DNA from: Typhlomys cinereus
Taxonomy: Eukaryota > Chordata > Mammalia > Rodentia > Platacanthomyidae
NCBI GenBank assembly: GCA_023101885.1
Contig: JALPQD010000413.1
Span: 89,444-153,443 of the forward strand
Direction: 5' to 3'
DNA: 64,000 nucleotides
In this document: in pieces, positions 34,560-46,477 of the stretch
Position numbering within the stretch: the stretch's first letter is position 1
Layout: each line of letters opens with the position of its first letter
Notes under the pieces: model-generated
What the model was told of the DNA's origin: nothing
What the model saw: the letters and a program-made list of their open reading frames with translations, nothing else
The model's database searches: none
Position numbers and translations under genes: made by a program

Positions 34560-35790
34560 GCTATCAGTCCACTAGAATCTTAAAAGAAACTGTGATACAC
34601 TCTTACCCTGGCTGAAGGCCAAGGAAGAGACCATCATGCCAGAAAGTCTATATGCCCAGACTGCCCCTGGAGATGGTATTTGCAATCCAAACTGGGAGAA
34701 TCCATGTCAGAAGCAAAGGGGGCCATGTCTTTCCTCTCCCAAACAGCATTCTTATGAGAAATCACAGAGATGGACCATTCGAGTGCACTCCCACCAATGA
34801 TCGCCTCTGCCCCAAAAGAGACACCAATGGCAGGCATATGGGGCCTGACAGATTGGACCCCAGGTTTGGAGAATGCATGGTTCACAGATGGGTCATCTAA
34901 CTGATGGCAATATACTTCTGGAATTCCTCAAAGAAAGACATAAGCAACCTTACTATTAAGGAATAGAAGGATGCTATTATAGGAGGAATTATTCTTTTAA
35001 TAATTATATTGCTTAAGTGTTTTCTTCAGTGCATATCTCAGTAGTGCTCCATCAACAGAACCACACTCTAGGCACTTATGGCCTTGAATATCCAAGCCAT
35101 GGCCCCCCTAGAGACGTGGTTCAAGCTTGGATAGCAGAGACTGCATGAGCTGCATGCAACTTCCCAAGCTAGAACCTGCTGCCATGCCTGGTGCCCATGT
35201 CAACCTGCCTGACTGAGAGGATCAACCTGGAGAGGACAACAGCAAAAGCTCGCACTGGGACTTATGGGTTTTGAGGACTCCTATAGTTAATTGTTGAAAT
35301 CAAAAGGAGATCATTCCTCCTATGTGTATTTAAAAAAAAAGCAGTCTCTGTTTAGATACATCAACTACCTAGGCTCAGCCCCATGGCTATCCCATGAAGC
35401 ATTATAGATTAGATAAGAGAATGTTTCTGTTAAGTGCCTTTACCCTCAAGCAATGGGTTAGGTTCTTGAAAAAAAGTCTACCCTGAAGGTGATTTTGCTG
35501 ATTAGAAAATTATACATCTATTGTAGGTGCAACATTCTTTACCCCAAAATTTTCTGTATAAAAGCTGTCACAAAAGTTTCAGTAAATGGATTCAGAATTC
35601 ACTCGGCCTAAAGAGAGTTGCGTGTGTTCTGTGCTCCGCCTGTTCTGGGGAGCCCTGGTCTCGAGGCCCGGACTCTGGTCTGAGGCAGTGTGGTCTTGTT
35701 CAAGGAATGCAGGCCATAATGGAGTCCCAATCAGTATCCCATGCAGACAGAATTGGCCAGTGTTACCTTAGAGATGTTACAGAATAACAG
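34560..35790 (+). mobile_element. Degraded endogenous retrovirus: pol RNase H trace and probable LTR
   Basis: Near 34876 a short frame reads AWFTDGSS, the conserved start of the retroviral RNase H domain, followed two codons later by a stop. The upstream codons in that frame (around GLTDWTPGLEN) fit the linker before it. A probable LTR lies at about 35500-35790, with TTCTGTATAAAAGCTGTCAC and then CpG-bearing sequence (35605-35700). The copy is riddled with stops and not functional. The class is unclear; ERV-L-like is a guess. Confidence 0.45.
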
Positions 35791-35878
35791 CAAATGTCCA
35801 GGACTGCCCAGAAAAATTCTGAGCAAGACTAATGATGGGATAGATGGACATTAACCTTAGTTTTAAGATACTGTCATT

Positions 35879-36195
35879 AAAAGACTAATGCAATGGGAGC
35901 TGGAAAGGTGGCTCAGGAGTTAAGCCTCTGCCTTGCAGGCGGAAGGTCCTGAGTTCGGATCCTAGACCCCACGTATAGATGCCAGGCGGAAGCGGGGCAA
36001 CCTGCGTTTCTGGTCCTGGTAGGGTGGAGCCTGTGAATCCCAGGGCAGAGTAAACAAAGAGGAGGTGGAGGTGGTCCATGGTGGTTCCCGAATTCATCTG
36101 TGGTTCTACACAAAAACACACACACACATATATACACACACACGCACAGACGCATACATGCACAATTGAATAAAAAAAAAAAGACTAATGCAATG
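35879..36195 (+). mobile_element. Young tRNA SINE with perfect 17-bp target-site duplication
   Basis: AAAAGACTAATGCAATG occurs at 35879-35895 and 36179-36195. Between them (35896-36178) lies a complete SINE: head GGAGCTGGAAAGGTGGCTCA, B-box-like GAGTTCGGATCCTAG, a body with CpGs, a (CA)n-rich segment and a terminal A-run. It closely matches the reverse complement of the copy at 29366-29672. Confidence 0.95.
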
Positions 36196-36360
36196 TCCAA
36201 TGTGATAGAATAGGGACTTTCAGAAAGAGGGGAGACTATCTAATAGAATGTAATATGTGAAAATGACAGTTAAATTCAGTGTGATTTATGTAATAAAACG
36301 TGCAAGTTCCACATGCTACTTATTTATAATTCATATCAAACAAGAAATAAAACATCAGCC

Positions 36361-36475
36361 AGGCAGGTTGGTACAAACACACATGTAATCTGAGTATATG
36401 GGAGGCTGAATTGAGCATATGACAAAATCAAAGTCAGTGTGGACTACATAATGAGGCTACTTCTTTAAAAAAGAT
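36361..36475 (+). repeat. B1 SINE, diverged
   Basis: AGCCAGGCAGGTTGGTAC, ACATGTAATCTGAGTATATG then GGAGGCTGAATTGAGCATAT and GTGTGGACTACATAATGAG follow the B1 order. Confidence 0.75.
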
Positions 36476-36479
36476 AAAG

Positions 36480-37330
36480 TACTGTTAATTGTGAACCTGA
36501 ATTAATAAATATCCAGAAAATGTGAAAAGTATTTTTTTTTTGTATTAACAGGGTATATGGAGACTTAGGATTTCAAAATGTTTATGTCCCTAAAAAAAAA
36601 AAAATCAGGAATGTCTCTGAGATGACTGTGAGGTGGGCAGGCCCAGGGCTGGAGCAACAGGACAAATGCGCTGTGCATGATTCTACACCCTGAGCTTTTT
36701 GACGCGTTTTTATCAAAGTGATATTCCTAACCCTCATTAAAAGTAGGAAAGAGGGTGGCACTCAAACAGAGGGAATAAAATAGAGATGAGAACACTGTGA
36801 GGAGCTCTGTGCCAGCAAACTTCAAAACTTTCAATTAACAATATTGACACAAAAAAAGAAGGGACTTACAAAACATGACTAGACTAAGCACTAGGAGTTC
36901 TGCAAGGTAGTGGCTCAGGACAGACATATGACCTGAGAAAGCCTGCCCTTGCCTTCAGATGGGAACCAATCAGATACTCTAGGAAAGTTCTGGAGCCCAA
37001 CAGAGTAGTGAGTCAGGGGATGGTGCTTTCCCCAAGTGAGCGCTGCCAGATGCTTAGGATGGGGCTCTGCAACAATGGCTCTCCAAATCAGTTGCTCTGG
37101 CTTAGGGATGAACCATAAGAAGAAGCCATAAGAAAAGCACCAGATGATTGCCTGTCCTTTTCTTTTTGCCTTGAAACGATGTAAGTAACAAACAGTTAAG
37201 GTCCATACCATCATTTCTACATCATGACATAATCACAGGCAGGGAGGGGTGGCTGAGTTGTGGGTTTTGTCTTTGGCTTAGCCTGTGCCCTTTTGATGCT
37301 TACCTGGACAAATGCCCAGATTTCCTTTCT
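36480..37330. other. No recognised feature
   Basis: No repeat identity; only short chance ORFs. Confidence 0.4.
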
Positions 37331-37334
37331 TTCA

Positions 37335-37430
37335 CGTAGTTTTTAGATACAGGGTCTTGCTTCTCAGCTCAGGCTGGCCTTGAACTTATGATCGTCAGGA
37401 CTCAGCCTCTCCTATACTGCATTATAGGTG
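37335..37430 (-). repeat. B1 SINE fragment
   Basis: Minus-strand B1 core: AGATACAGGGTCTTGCTTCT, CAGGCTGGCCTTGAACTTAT and GACTCAGCCTCTCC on the plus strand. Confidence 0.75.
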
Positions 37431-38435
37431 GGCTCTGTGTGTCTGACTCAAATGACCAGCTTCTTGAGATATAATTATCCCTTCTATCTGTGAACCTGAG
37501 TGTCTCAACAGACTCAATCAGCTGTAGATCAAAGGACAGATCATTTTTCTTGTCATAAGTTTCAGAATGACATAGAAAAACAACTATTTCCACAGTGTTT
37601 ACATTGCAGCAGGTGTTAGGAGTCAGGTAGAGATGACTGACCGCACACAGGAGGAAGTGCACACGTTCTGTGCAAATCCTACACCATTTTCCATATAAAG
37701 ATTTTCAGATTTGGGGAGGTCAGGAGGTGTCCTAGAACTCTGCAAAGGAGAGTAAGGGACAACTACAGTACACACTTGCTCAAATCATAAACAAATAAGT
37801 AATTAACATACAATCAAATCTCTATCTCTAGGCTTGACAGCAACACTGATATAACTCATACAATTGGGGGAAGGCAGGTTTGGCTGGAAAGCATGGTTTA
37901 TCACATCCTTCCATGGCTCCAGGGAACAGATGTCCAAACAAATCGTTTCCATCAGTTATTTCACAGGAGTTTGTGATTAATTCCAAGAAAGATTCTGGAA
38001 ACCTGATTAGTTCCCTGACCTTGACTTCTGGGTGAGGAGGCAGCTGACAGATTTATTTTAAGAGTGTCCGCTCTGTGTTGAGGTCATCGAGAAAGACAGA
38101 GCCCCAAGCTTTGCAAATGAAATCACAGTGATTTTTCATGAATCTCTTCGGAGCGTTTAAAAACAGGTGCCCTTTATTTATGACCCATCAGCCTGTCTGG
38201 AAGAAGAAAGGGTTTATACAGCAGAAAGAAAGAGATGCGGTGCCCTGTCATTCTCTCACAGAGGGACGAATGAGATGGATAGGTGGCTTTTAGATGCTCC
38301 TAAAAGGACAGCTGTAAGGGAAGGTTGAGTCTAGAGGCTGAGTCCTCAGGGTAGAAGAACAGGACAGGAAGGGAGAAGGGCATGTTGCAACCAGAAGCCA
38401 AGGAGACTTAAAGATATGCTTGTGTCCTCTCCCAT
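37431..38435. other. Repeat-free sequence, no feature assigned
   Basis: No interspersed repeat is visible. The part at about 38040-38210 is low in repeats and could be constrained non-coding DNA, but nothing in the sequence alone proves it. Confidence 0.35.
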
Positions 38436-38439
38436 TCTT

Positions 38440-38890
38440 CTGGCAATCAAAAGAATGGACCCTGAGAATTTGCAATTTCCCAGGAATCTCACACTGGGAA
38501 AAGAGAGGGGGACTTCACAGAACACTAGAAATGTGCCAGACCTAGTACCACTCAGAGGAGAAATTTGTCTCCTAAAGGAGATTTTGCAGAGCTCTGACAA
38601 CTTGTCAGACCATCTTATAGGAGGGACTTGATGCCGAAGAAATATGAGGGAGTAATGGGAAACCCACTCCTTGACCAGAACTGCATAGTTCTTCCTCCTA
38701 TGAAATTCAGATTCTACATCAAATCCCTGGTAACAAATGGACTAGAACTTTAGATCGTTTCTCCAAAATACAGCCATATTAAATACACTCCCTTTTCTGC
38801 TTTTCACTGTTATTTTGATTTTTTTTAAATTGATGTATTAAGGACAGGTAGCTGGATTAGGCCCAGGTCTTGCCACACGTCCAGTAATGT
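38440..38890 (+). mobile_element. LTR-like dispersed repeat (copy 2 of 3)
   Basis: It shares ordered blocks with 11675-12400: GGACCCTGAGAATTTGC, GACTTCACAGAACACTAG, CTGACAACTTGTCAGACC and CTCCCTTTTCTGCTTTTCAC, then TTATTTTGATTTTTTTTAA. It is not interrupted by a SINE here. The class is uncertain but LTR-like. Confidence 0.5.
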
Positions 38891-39244
38891 GATTGTAGGC
38901 TAGGGAGTACACAGTAGGTCTGCCAAAGTTCCCAACTTATGAAGGTTCAAATTAAGAGTTTTAAATTTCTCAGTGGTACAAAGCATAGAGATACATTCTG
39001 CCCATGTCTTCCTCTTGCTAGTCAGTAAGCCACACAAAGCTGCAAAGTGGTGACTTTGTGTATGATGGTTGTGCCCAACTTTGGCTGATGTGTTCTGAGC
39101 ATGCTCATGGTAGGCAAGGCTGAGCTGTGATGTTCAGTAGCTTAGGTGCACTGCTATAAAAGCACTATCAATTTACTGGTGTTCTTAACTTATGGTGGGT
39201 GTGTTGGGCTGTACATTGAGGGTCACAGCATGCTCAGTGTTTCC

Positions 39245-39440
39245 TTTATTAGAAGGATTCAATTCATCCATGCTGTAGCACTTACCAGAATTCCCTTTAG
39301 TTTTAAGGCTGAATAATATTCCATTGTGTAAATAGATCATATTCACTTATTCATGCATTCATTGATAGGCACTTGTTTCCTTTTGTTTATTCTGGACCAT
39401 TCCACCATTGTAACAGGTTGCAGAGATTAAAAAAAATTAG
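39245..39440 (-). mobile_element. Old L1 3'-region fragment (minus), left part
   Basis: TTTTAAGGCTGAATAATATT then CCATTGTGTAAATAGATC is the minus-strand read of the conserved L1 ORF2 C-terminal coding region. The element appears to resume at 39845, on the far side of the LTR-like copy 3. Confidence 0.6.
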
Positions 39441-39840
39441 GTCTCTCATTCTGACTATCTAGACCAAGGCACCCCAGAGAGCTCCCCAGGAATCTATGCT
39501 GAGAGCAGGCAGAGGACTGGTGCCAGGCAGAGGGGGAAGGGATCTTATGGTGTAGTGAATACTTATCATACTACCTTCCAGTAGAGACTGGAGTCAAGAA
39601 AATGGCAGTGGAGACCAGGCCTTGACCAGGACTGTCTAGTTACACATATCCATTCAAACCTGAAGACAGACTGTAGGATGGACTGGATGGCTGTATCCCT
39701 TTCCCCATGGGGTCCCAATGTGGTGTGTTGAGCAAAGCTCCCTTGTCTGCTTTTCACTGTCAATCTGATTTTTTTTAATTGGTGTATTGAGGCTGGGTGG
39801 CTCGAACGAGGCGCAGAGCATTATCCCAGGTTCAGAACGA
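39441..39840 (+). mobile_element. LTR-like dispersed repeat (copy 3 of 3) inside an old L1
   Basis: Its 3' block (CTCCCTTGTCTGCTTTTCAC then TGTCAATCTGATTTTTTTTA) matches copies 1 and 2. The 5' half is more diverged. It separates two pieces of one old minus-strand L1. Confidence 0.5.
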
Positions 39841-39844
39841 CCAT

Positions 39845-40035
39845 GAACATGAAACTACAAGTATCTGTCCAAGTTCTTGCTTTCAATTCTTCTGTGCACA
39901 TATGAACAAGGGAATTGTTGGATCATACAGTGATTCTATTATTTAAGAGGAAAGACCATACTGTTTCCCATAGGGACTGCTCTTTTCCACATTTCTGAGC
40001 AATGCCATAGATTCCATTTATTACAGATTCTTGCC
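39845..40035 (-). mobile_element. Old L1 3'-region fragment (minus), right part
   Basis: GTGCACATATGAACAAGGGA, TTGTTGGATCATACAGTGAT and ACCATACTGTTTCCCATAGG are the minus-strand read of degraded L1 ORF2, continuing the piece that ends near 39440. Confidence 0.6.
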
Positions 40036-40760
40036 AACATATTAAAAATATTTTTATTATTTAATTATACATAGTATTGTTATAAGTGATATTGTCATAT
40101 AAATAGATATTGTATATTGAGATTATTCCTTCCCATACTCTCCTGTCATCCCCTGTGAATGTAACTTCCTAGAAAGAAAGCTGCTGCACCTACAAGGGTG
40201 ATTGACTGATAAGAGCCTCAGTGATAAAGAAAGGTCAGGAACAGGTCATGTCCAGAGCCAGATTATCTTGGACCATCTTTTACACCTTTAATAGCTATCC
40301 TCTGTGACTTAACATCCTTATGACTATTAGGCAAATTCTTTGAAATGTACAAACCAGACATCGAGTTTTTATCAACCAAAAGGCTAAGAATGCCATCAGA
40401 TAGCATGTATAACCTGTAACAGATGTCCCTTCTTTGCTTTAACTCACCTGATGCTCACACCAACATATTTATGGTTTTCTTTGGTCTGTGATTTAAAAAC
40501 TTAAAAAAACTACATTAGAACACATGGAACTTGGGGTAACCCAAATCTGAGTTCCCAGGTCACAGTCACTCATATTTGGCTCTCTTTAAAGTGAAAACTC
40601 TTATGTCAACATCCCTTTCTCCTCTTCCTCCCATCCATTAGTTCCCATTGCTCCCCTAGATAGTTTCACTTCTTTTTCATGAAATAGTTTCACTTCTGTT
40701 TTCATGAAATAGGGAGTGAGTTAGATGAAACCCTGCTAGACAATTGAAAAGAATGATTAT
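40036..40760. other. No recognised feature; short 24-bp tandem duplication near 40662-40709
   Basis: ATAGTTTCACTTCT then TTTTCATGAA occurs twice in succession. The rest is AT-rich without assignment. Confidence 0.5.
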
Positions 40761-41300
40761 GAGTATGTTCAATTAATCAAAGAAGATATGAATAAATCCC
40801 TGAATGAATTCCAAGAAAACACACACACACACACACACACAGTTGAATGAAATACAGAAATCAATGCAGAATAGCAGGATATAAAGGTAGAATTCAATTA
40901 AGTGATAAAAAGTGAAAAAATCCACAAACTGAAAAACTAGAAATAAAAAATTCAGTATGTTGACTAAAGGCTTCTGTGGAAAGCCTCACTAACTCAATAG
41001 TTTCAAGAGGCGGACAGAATATTACGATGTGAAGATAAGGTAGAAGTATTCAAATGATGACAGAGACCAATTAATAAAAATGTATGAGCAGACTAGTCAA
41101 GATCTAGGGGACACTATGGAAAGGCAAAATCTCTGGGTCATGGGCACAGCACGAGAAGAGTTGTATTCTGAAGGTACAGAAAACATTTTCAACAAAATAA
41201 CAGCACAAAAATTTCTAAATCTAGGGAAAGAGATGGCTATGGAGGTGCTGGAGGCGTTTATAACACTAACAGACAAGACCAGAAAAAGCACCTCAGATTT
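40761..41300 (+). mobile_element. Old L1 ORF1 remnant
   Basis: ACTAGTCAAGATCTAGGGGA, CACTATGGAAAGGCAAAATC, GGTACAGAAAACATTTTCAA then AAAGAGATGGCTATGGAGG follow the RNA-recognition part of rodent L1 ORF1. A (CA)n tract at 40819-40841 interrupts it. A 111-codon open frame (41080-41415) starts in it but leaves the homologous frame before its end. Confidence 0.6.
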
Positions 41301-42359
41301 TGGAGCTGTGTCCGTGAGTCTGGCTCAGTCAATCATTCTCATTAGATTAATAAGAATTCAAGATGATGGCGAAAAAGCAGAAAACAGAAATTTATTTAGT
41401 ATGACCATACTGTAGAGGATCTTTTGAGAGAGAAAAACAAATAGACTCATAAACCCTATGGGGACAATCTACTGCTAAAGATTCAGCAGAGCTCTGGATT
41501 TGCCTCAGTTTCTCCCAGGGGAGAGGAGCATACCTATGAGAGACCTTAAAGAGATGGTGGGAAATAAAAACTGAAGCTGTGTTCTGATCTTGGACTTCAC
41601 AGGTCAGTTCCTCCTGATCTCCCGTTATGGCTGCTACCCACGCCTGAGCACACGGGAAAAGGCTATCTGTTCCCTAAGACTCAGCAATAGCCCCTTCCTC
41701 TGCCCTCTCAGTGAGTCCTGCTACCACCTTGCCAGTTTCCAACTGCCCCAGAACACAGGCCTGGCATACGGTGATTGCTCACAACTGACACGAGCAGATG
41801 AACAAAGTGTTGTTAAATTAGAAGCTGGATCTTTCAGAAGTGTCAGTTTGATTGATTCAATTGGATTCTCAAGGTTTCCAGAAGTTGTGGATTATATTTA
41901 TGTTATTTGATGATCGCCTAGCGCCTTTGTGTCTTACTAACCCTGGGAAGATTGCCCATCCCAGGACCAATCCCTACAGATACTAGCAACTTACCCCAAG
42001 TCCAGAGCCTAGACCCTCGACTATCTCCTTTATCCAACTTTCACATACCAACCCAAACACCCCAGGATCAGAAACCCAAATTATACTATACTTAAATGTG
42101 GAACTTGGCCAGCCATTCCTGCCACAGAAATGGCCAGGACCCTCTGCCTCCTGTCTGCACAGATGGCAGGGACCTTTCTCTTAAGGATCATAAACAGTGT
42201 GAATTTAAGGTAACTCTCTCTGTATCTGTTTTCCATATCTGTTGCCTGATTACAATAACCTGGTTACCTTTCAAAACAGGTTACAAGTTGAAGAGTGATA
42301 AACTCTTCTCTTGTACTACCCTGATTTATCACAGTCCTAAACATGCTTTCAACAGTTAT
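41301..42359. other. No recognised feature
   Basis: It contains a chance 106-codon frame (41590-41910). The weak impression of an LTR remnant at 41.5-41.9 kb could not be supported. Confidence 0.35.
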
Positions 42360-42534
42360 GAGTTATAATATTTTAAATCAAGAATGGCCCCACAAGGTCC
42401 ATGTGTTAAAGACTTTCTTCCCAGCATGGCACTTTATGACAGACACCTGGTTAAAAACTTTAAGAGGTGGGGCCTGCTGGGAGAGCTTTAGACAAACCAG
42501 GAAAGTCTTTGAAGGGGATAATGGGCCACCACAC
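42360..42534 (+). mobile_element. MaLR-type LTR fragment
   Basis: AAGAATGGCCCCACAAGGTC, TTTAAGAGGTGGGGCCTGCT then GAAGGGGATAATGGGCC is the 5' half of an old MaLR-type LTR. It is cut by an L1 insertion at 42549. Confidence 0.5.
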
Positions 42535-42549
42535 CCACCTGCCATTTTT

Positions 42550-43509
42550 TTCCCCACTCATATAAACTTAATAGGTACCCTAGTTCCCTCCCTCCCTCAA
42601 CTCCTCCCTGGACCCCATTGCTCACTCCCCCCTTTTCCCCTTTCTTTTAACCTCCCTCCCTTTATCCCAATACCCCCCCAATCCCTGGAGCATCCTTTAG
42701 TGTGAATGTCAAATTTCCTTCTGCATCCTCTACTCTAGTGAGATGTGAGGACTCAAGAACATTGCCTAGAGCCCTTTCTTATGTTCCCCTTTAGTATGGG
42801 AACACTTTTGTGACTATTAATAACTTGCCTCTAAGGATCCTAGTGCCCGTGATCCATGATAGACTTTGGGGGGTCACTGATATGTCAGTCACTGTGCAGG
42901 TCATGCAAAGTCCTATTATGGTTGGCCCTAACCTGTGTGGAGTATCTTGTGTATCGTTGTCTTCCCCATCTTTAGGCTCTTAAAATCTTACCGCCCCCTC
43001 TTCCGCAAATTTCCCTGAGCTTTAGGATGGGGAGAGATTTGGCTGGTCTGGTTCCAGGTGATTAATGTAGGGTCTCTGATGTTCTGAATTATGGTTTGTT
43101 GTTGTTTTCAGTTTTGCTGTTCTTGCACCACCCTTGGCTTCATCCTGATTGGTATTGGAGGTCACCTCCTAGCCAGAGATAAAAGCCTGTTAAAATGGAG
43201 TCTTACTGTAAGAGTAGATTCAAAGGTAGATGGAACAAGAATAGGAGACCATGGTGGGGGGTGTCAGTCTCCCATTTGCAGGATGGTTACCATCTATTTG
43301 CCAGACTCTATGCCCTCCTTGACTGGTGAGATCAAACCCCCTCAGTTGCAAGTGACCAGGAAGGAAAGTGAGTGAGCTTAACCAGATGTCTCACTTGCAG
43401 TACTTGATGGTGACCTATTTTCTCTGCTGTATCATGATCCCCTCTCTCCTTATTTCTGGAGGACCCTCTTTCCCCTTCCCTCCTCTTTATAATTTTTCCA
43501 ATTACTGTA
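42550..43509 (-). mobile_element. L1 3' UTR insertion (copy F, minus), intron-retaining, with target-site duplication
   Basis: The reverse complement matches the L1 3' UTR from the GATACAGCAGAGAAAATAGG region to the G-rich tract (complement of 42575-42690) and tail. CCACCTGCCATTTTT flanks it at 42535-42549 and 43510-43524. Near 43169-43394 it keeps the intron-like segment, with donor GTGAG instead of GTAAG and acceptor CTCTGGCTAG. Confidence 0.88.
43169..43394 (-). other. GT-AG intron-like segment in L1 3' UTR (copy F)
   Basis: On the minus strand the upstream exon-like flank ends TACTGCAA. The segment starts GTGAGACATC and ends CTCTGGCTAG, followed by GAGGTGACC. Its boundaries are homologous to those of copies B, C and D. 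Confidence 0.65.
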
Positions 43510-43524
43510 CCACCTGCCATTTTT

Positions 43525-43608
43525 ATATGGAGTGTGGAGATTGAATTTCCAGTTATTTTATTTCTGTGGCAAGCACTTCATCTGCTGGACCATCTCTCCA
43601 GCTCCTAT
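43525..43608 (-). mobile_element. tRNA SINE head fragment
   Basis: ATGGAGTGTGGAGATTGAA, GGCAAGCACTTCATCTGCTG then GACCATCTCTCCAGCTCC is the minus-strand tRNA-like head of the local SINE family. The body is missing. Confidence 0.6.
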
Positions 43609-43663
43609 TATGTACTTTTTAATTGACAGTTAACATTGTCTTTATCCTGTACAACAGAATACT

Positions 43664-43668
<5 letters not shown>

Positions 43669-43720
<52 letters not shown>
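43669..43720. repeat. (AC)n microsatellite
   Basis: An uninterrupted AC tract of about 26 units. Confidence 0.97.
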
Positions 43721-43722
<2 letters not shown>

Positions 43723-44535
43723 GAATGGTTACATGTAGCTATTTAATAAATGCATGACCTCACTCACACGCTTACTACTTTTTTTCCTTTCTGTCATGTG
43801 ATCACTTAATATCCATCTTCCCTACATGTTCCAGAACACACTGTATCCTGGTGCATGACCTCACTCATATGTGGAACCCAAAATACTAATCTCCTAGAAA
43901 TTGAGAGTAGAATGTTGATTTCTAGAGGCTGAAAGTTGGCGAGGTGACTGGGAGATACTGGTCAAAATCTCAGTAATGACATCTACAGAAGAACACACAT
44001 CTTAGGCTCTGTGACACAGCAATTGAATATAGCTATGGTGGCATGTTGTATTCATTCAGCACTTATGTGACTCTGGGCAGGGTCAGCAGGTCCAGCCTGG
44101 GGCCTGTGAGCCTCGCTCCAGCTCTCTCATTTTAACTCAAGCTGGGACTTCAGAATTTTTATTCAGCATATGTGAATTCAAAGAATTCAAAGACTGCTAG
44201 CTTCACTGTGATCCATCTAAGATGACTAGAATCTAAATTTCTACCTTTAAAAATGGACAGTCTTTTGTCCCCGCATCTCTGTCACTACAGTATTTCACAC
44301 CGCCCAAGAAGCCTGCAGCCGATGACTGGCAGTATTTCGGGTTTTCAATTTTCACTCAGTTACGAAGCAAGAGAAGACAGGCATGTGGTACAGGAAATGC
44401 ACCCATGCGCCTCATGAAGGGCTGCTGAGTTCTTTGTTTTTTATTCGCAACAGCAGGACAATGCCTACAACCATGGGGATGATGGGGTATATACACAAAA
44501 CATATTCACTCCTTTAAAACAGAGGAGAATCTAGG
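43721..44535. other. No recognised feature
   Basis: No ORF, exon or repeat assignment beyond the adjoining microsatellite. Confidence 0.4.
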
Positions 44536-44539
44536 CTTG

Positions 44540-44606
44540 GGAGCTTTCCACTGCTGAGATAAAATACCTGAGTAATGAACTCAAAAAGAGGAGAGAGAGA
44601 GGAGAA

Positions 44607-44638
<32 letters not shown>

Positions 44639-44770
44639 TGGAGCATACTCTCAGTGACCTAAGTTTCTCTGGCTAGGCCTGACCTTCTTTAAAGCATCTA
44701 CCACATCCCACAGCAGCACATGCTGAAGTTCAGGTCTTCAGCACATGGATCTAATACTACAACAAAAGGT
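44540..44770 (-). mobile_element. MaLR-type LTR fragment containing a (GA)n tract
   Basis: GCTGAGATAAAATACCTGAG followed by purine-rich sequence and TTTTTTCTGGAGCATACTC is the usual minus-strand end of rodent MaLR LTRs. A (GA)n expansion lies at 44590-44631. Confidence 0.5.
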
Positions 44771-45113
44771 TTCTTGTTTATTGTATGTGCACGAAATAGT
44801 CAAGGAAATATTCCAGAAGAACACATTTTTATCATATGAACCAGACAAAGCAGTCTTAATCCTTCCCTGACCTGCTTTTCTGTTCTATCTTGCCTTTATC
44901 TTGGTCTTTGCTTCATATTCTATTTTTGATGTTTCATCTTTTGGCTTCCTTCTGTGGACTCCCCCATTTTGTGAAACAATATATCTATTTTAAGTTATAG
45001 CCTTTTGTTTTTTGAATCACATCTGCACTATCCCGAGACAGGGAGAGAAAGGGAGGCTCTAAGTGTGGGGCAGTGCAATGCCAACAGAACTGCCAGAGGG
45101 CAATTGTCAGGCA

Positions 45114-45166
45114 GGACGACCACGCCGGCATCCTGAGCGCCCGGGACGACCACGCCGGCATCCTGA
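45114..45166. repeat. CpG-rich 30-bp tandem duplication
   Basis: The unit GGACGACCACGCCGGCATCC then TGA occurs at 45114 and 45144, with a 30-bp period. It is unusually CpG-rich for this window. Confidence 0.9.
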
Positions 45167-45201
45167 ACACTACAAACTTGGGCTTATTTTTGTAGGATGA
45201 T

Positions 45202-45636
45202 GTGCTGATTTCCACAGTCCAGGGATTTTCACAGACCTACCACACAATTGCATTCTCGAGACCAACATCCCTCAGTGAGTTAGAAGCCCTCACACACTCC
45301 TCCAGAACGACAAGGCTGCTGCACCCGAGATGCTACGGCACAGGAACTGCTGCTGTGCTTCATTTAGAGACTGTGCCTGGTGAGCCCAGCCTCCGCCTCC
45401 CTCCAAATGCTGCCGTCGATTACTTACCAGTAAGTGGACTTACTTGCTCCTTCACATCTGACTTTGAACTTTTGTCAGCCAGCACTGTCACGGAAGAACA
45501 GCAGTGCGTGCTGGGAGAAACGGCCAAAGGACTCAAGAGAACAATGCCGCTTAACAGGAAAGAGAGAAACTTTTGGAGTTTTTCTTCTATGGAGTCCCAG
45601 TCTGCCACTGCAGTGTACGGAATAAAACCTTGGTAG
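45202..45636 (+). other. 144-codon open frame of doubtful reality
   Basis: The longest open frame in the window outside recognisable L1 sequence. It starts MLISTVQGFSQTY and ends AVYGIKPW. The product has no domain I recognise, no clear signal peptide and no codon bias of the kind seen at 19625-19759. The minus strand is also partly open here. It is probably chance, or part of a degraded mobile element. Confidence 0.15.
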
Positions 45637-45639
45637 GCA

Positions 45640-46475
45640 GAGGTAGGAAGATGAGAAGTTCAAGGTCTTCTTCGACTACATGACAAGTTCATCTTGGACA
45701 AGGAAATGAATATCTTAAAGGTTAAACATGGTTATCTTGCTCAGCTTCCCTGTTAATACTCCAGTGAATGTCATCTTTGCCCTGAGCAATGCTGCGTTAG
45801 CATGTTTCCTCCCCTATTCTTCCGCCCCCTGCTTCTCCTTCTTCTGCTCCTCCTCCATTACCTTTCTTTGGAAAATAGCACTGACCACGTATTCTGTCAC
45901 TAATGCATATTGACTGTATGGAAGAGTCCAGAAGGATCTGGGTAAAACTCTCACCTTCACAGTACTGGGCTTTGCAAGGGGGCAGGCTCCCTCCTACTCA
46001 GCCTCCTTCTTGATCACTCTATTTACAGATACAAATGTCTGTCAACCAATATTTCTTCCTTCTTAGGCCATAAACATACAGAATAACATTTTAAAGCATT
46101 TAAGTTCCTTCTGTAGTCTCTAACTTAGGAGCACCTAGTGCAGTCTCATGATTTTCATGTGTATACATAGTCAGAACTGTACAGAGAACAAATATTGTCT
46201 ACAGTCACCCTGTATGCTTCAGGTGAAACTGAAAGCAACAAAAATGGGCATCTACAAGTTACAGCTATCATTCTATGCCCACTGGGGGTAATGGTTCGAG
46301 CCCAATTCCAATCCCAGAACACTCAGTCTACTCATAAAATGGCAATGAATATGCATATGGACCTCACTTGTGTACTTTAAGCCATCTCTAGGTTACTCAC
46401 AATACTTACAATGATTTCACTCATATGGATGCAGCTGGGACTCAGTATGAGGCCAACTCAGGCTTGGAATTTTGG
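45640..46475. other. No recognised feature
   Basis: No repeat or exon assignment. Confidence 0.4.
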
Positions 46476-46477
46476 AA

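Noticed and set aside
42575..42690. Proline-rich ORF at 42343-42705
   Set aside because: It is the pyrimidine-rich complement of an L1 3' UTR G-rich tract on the minus strand.
45202..45636. 144-codon ORF as a possible novel gene
   Set aside because: No coding bias, no recognisable domain and no supporting splice or promoter signals. Kept only as a low-confidence entry.
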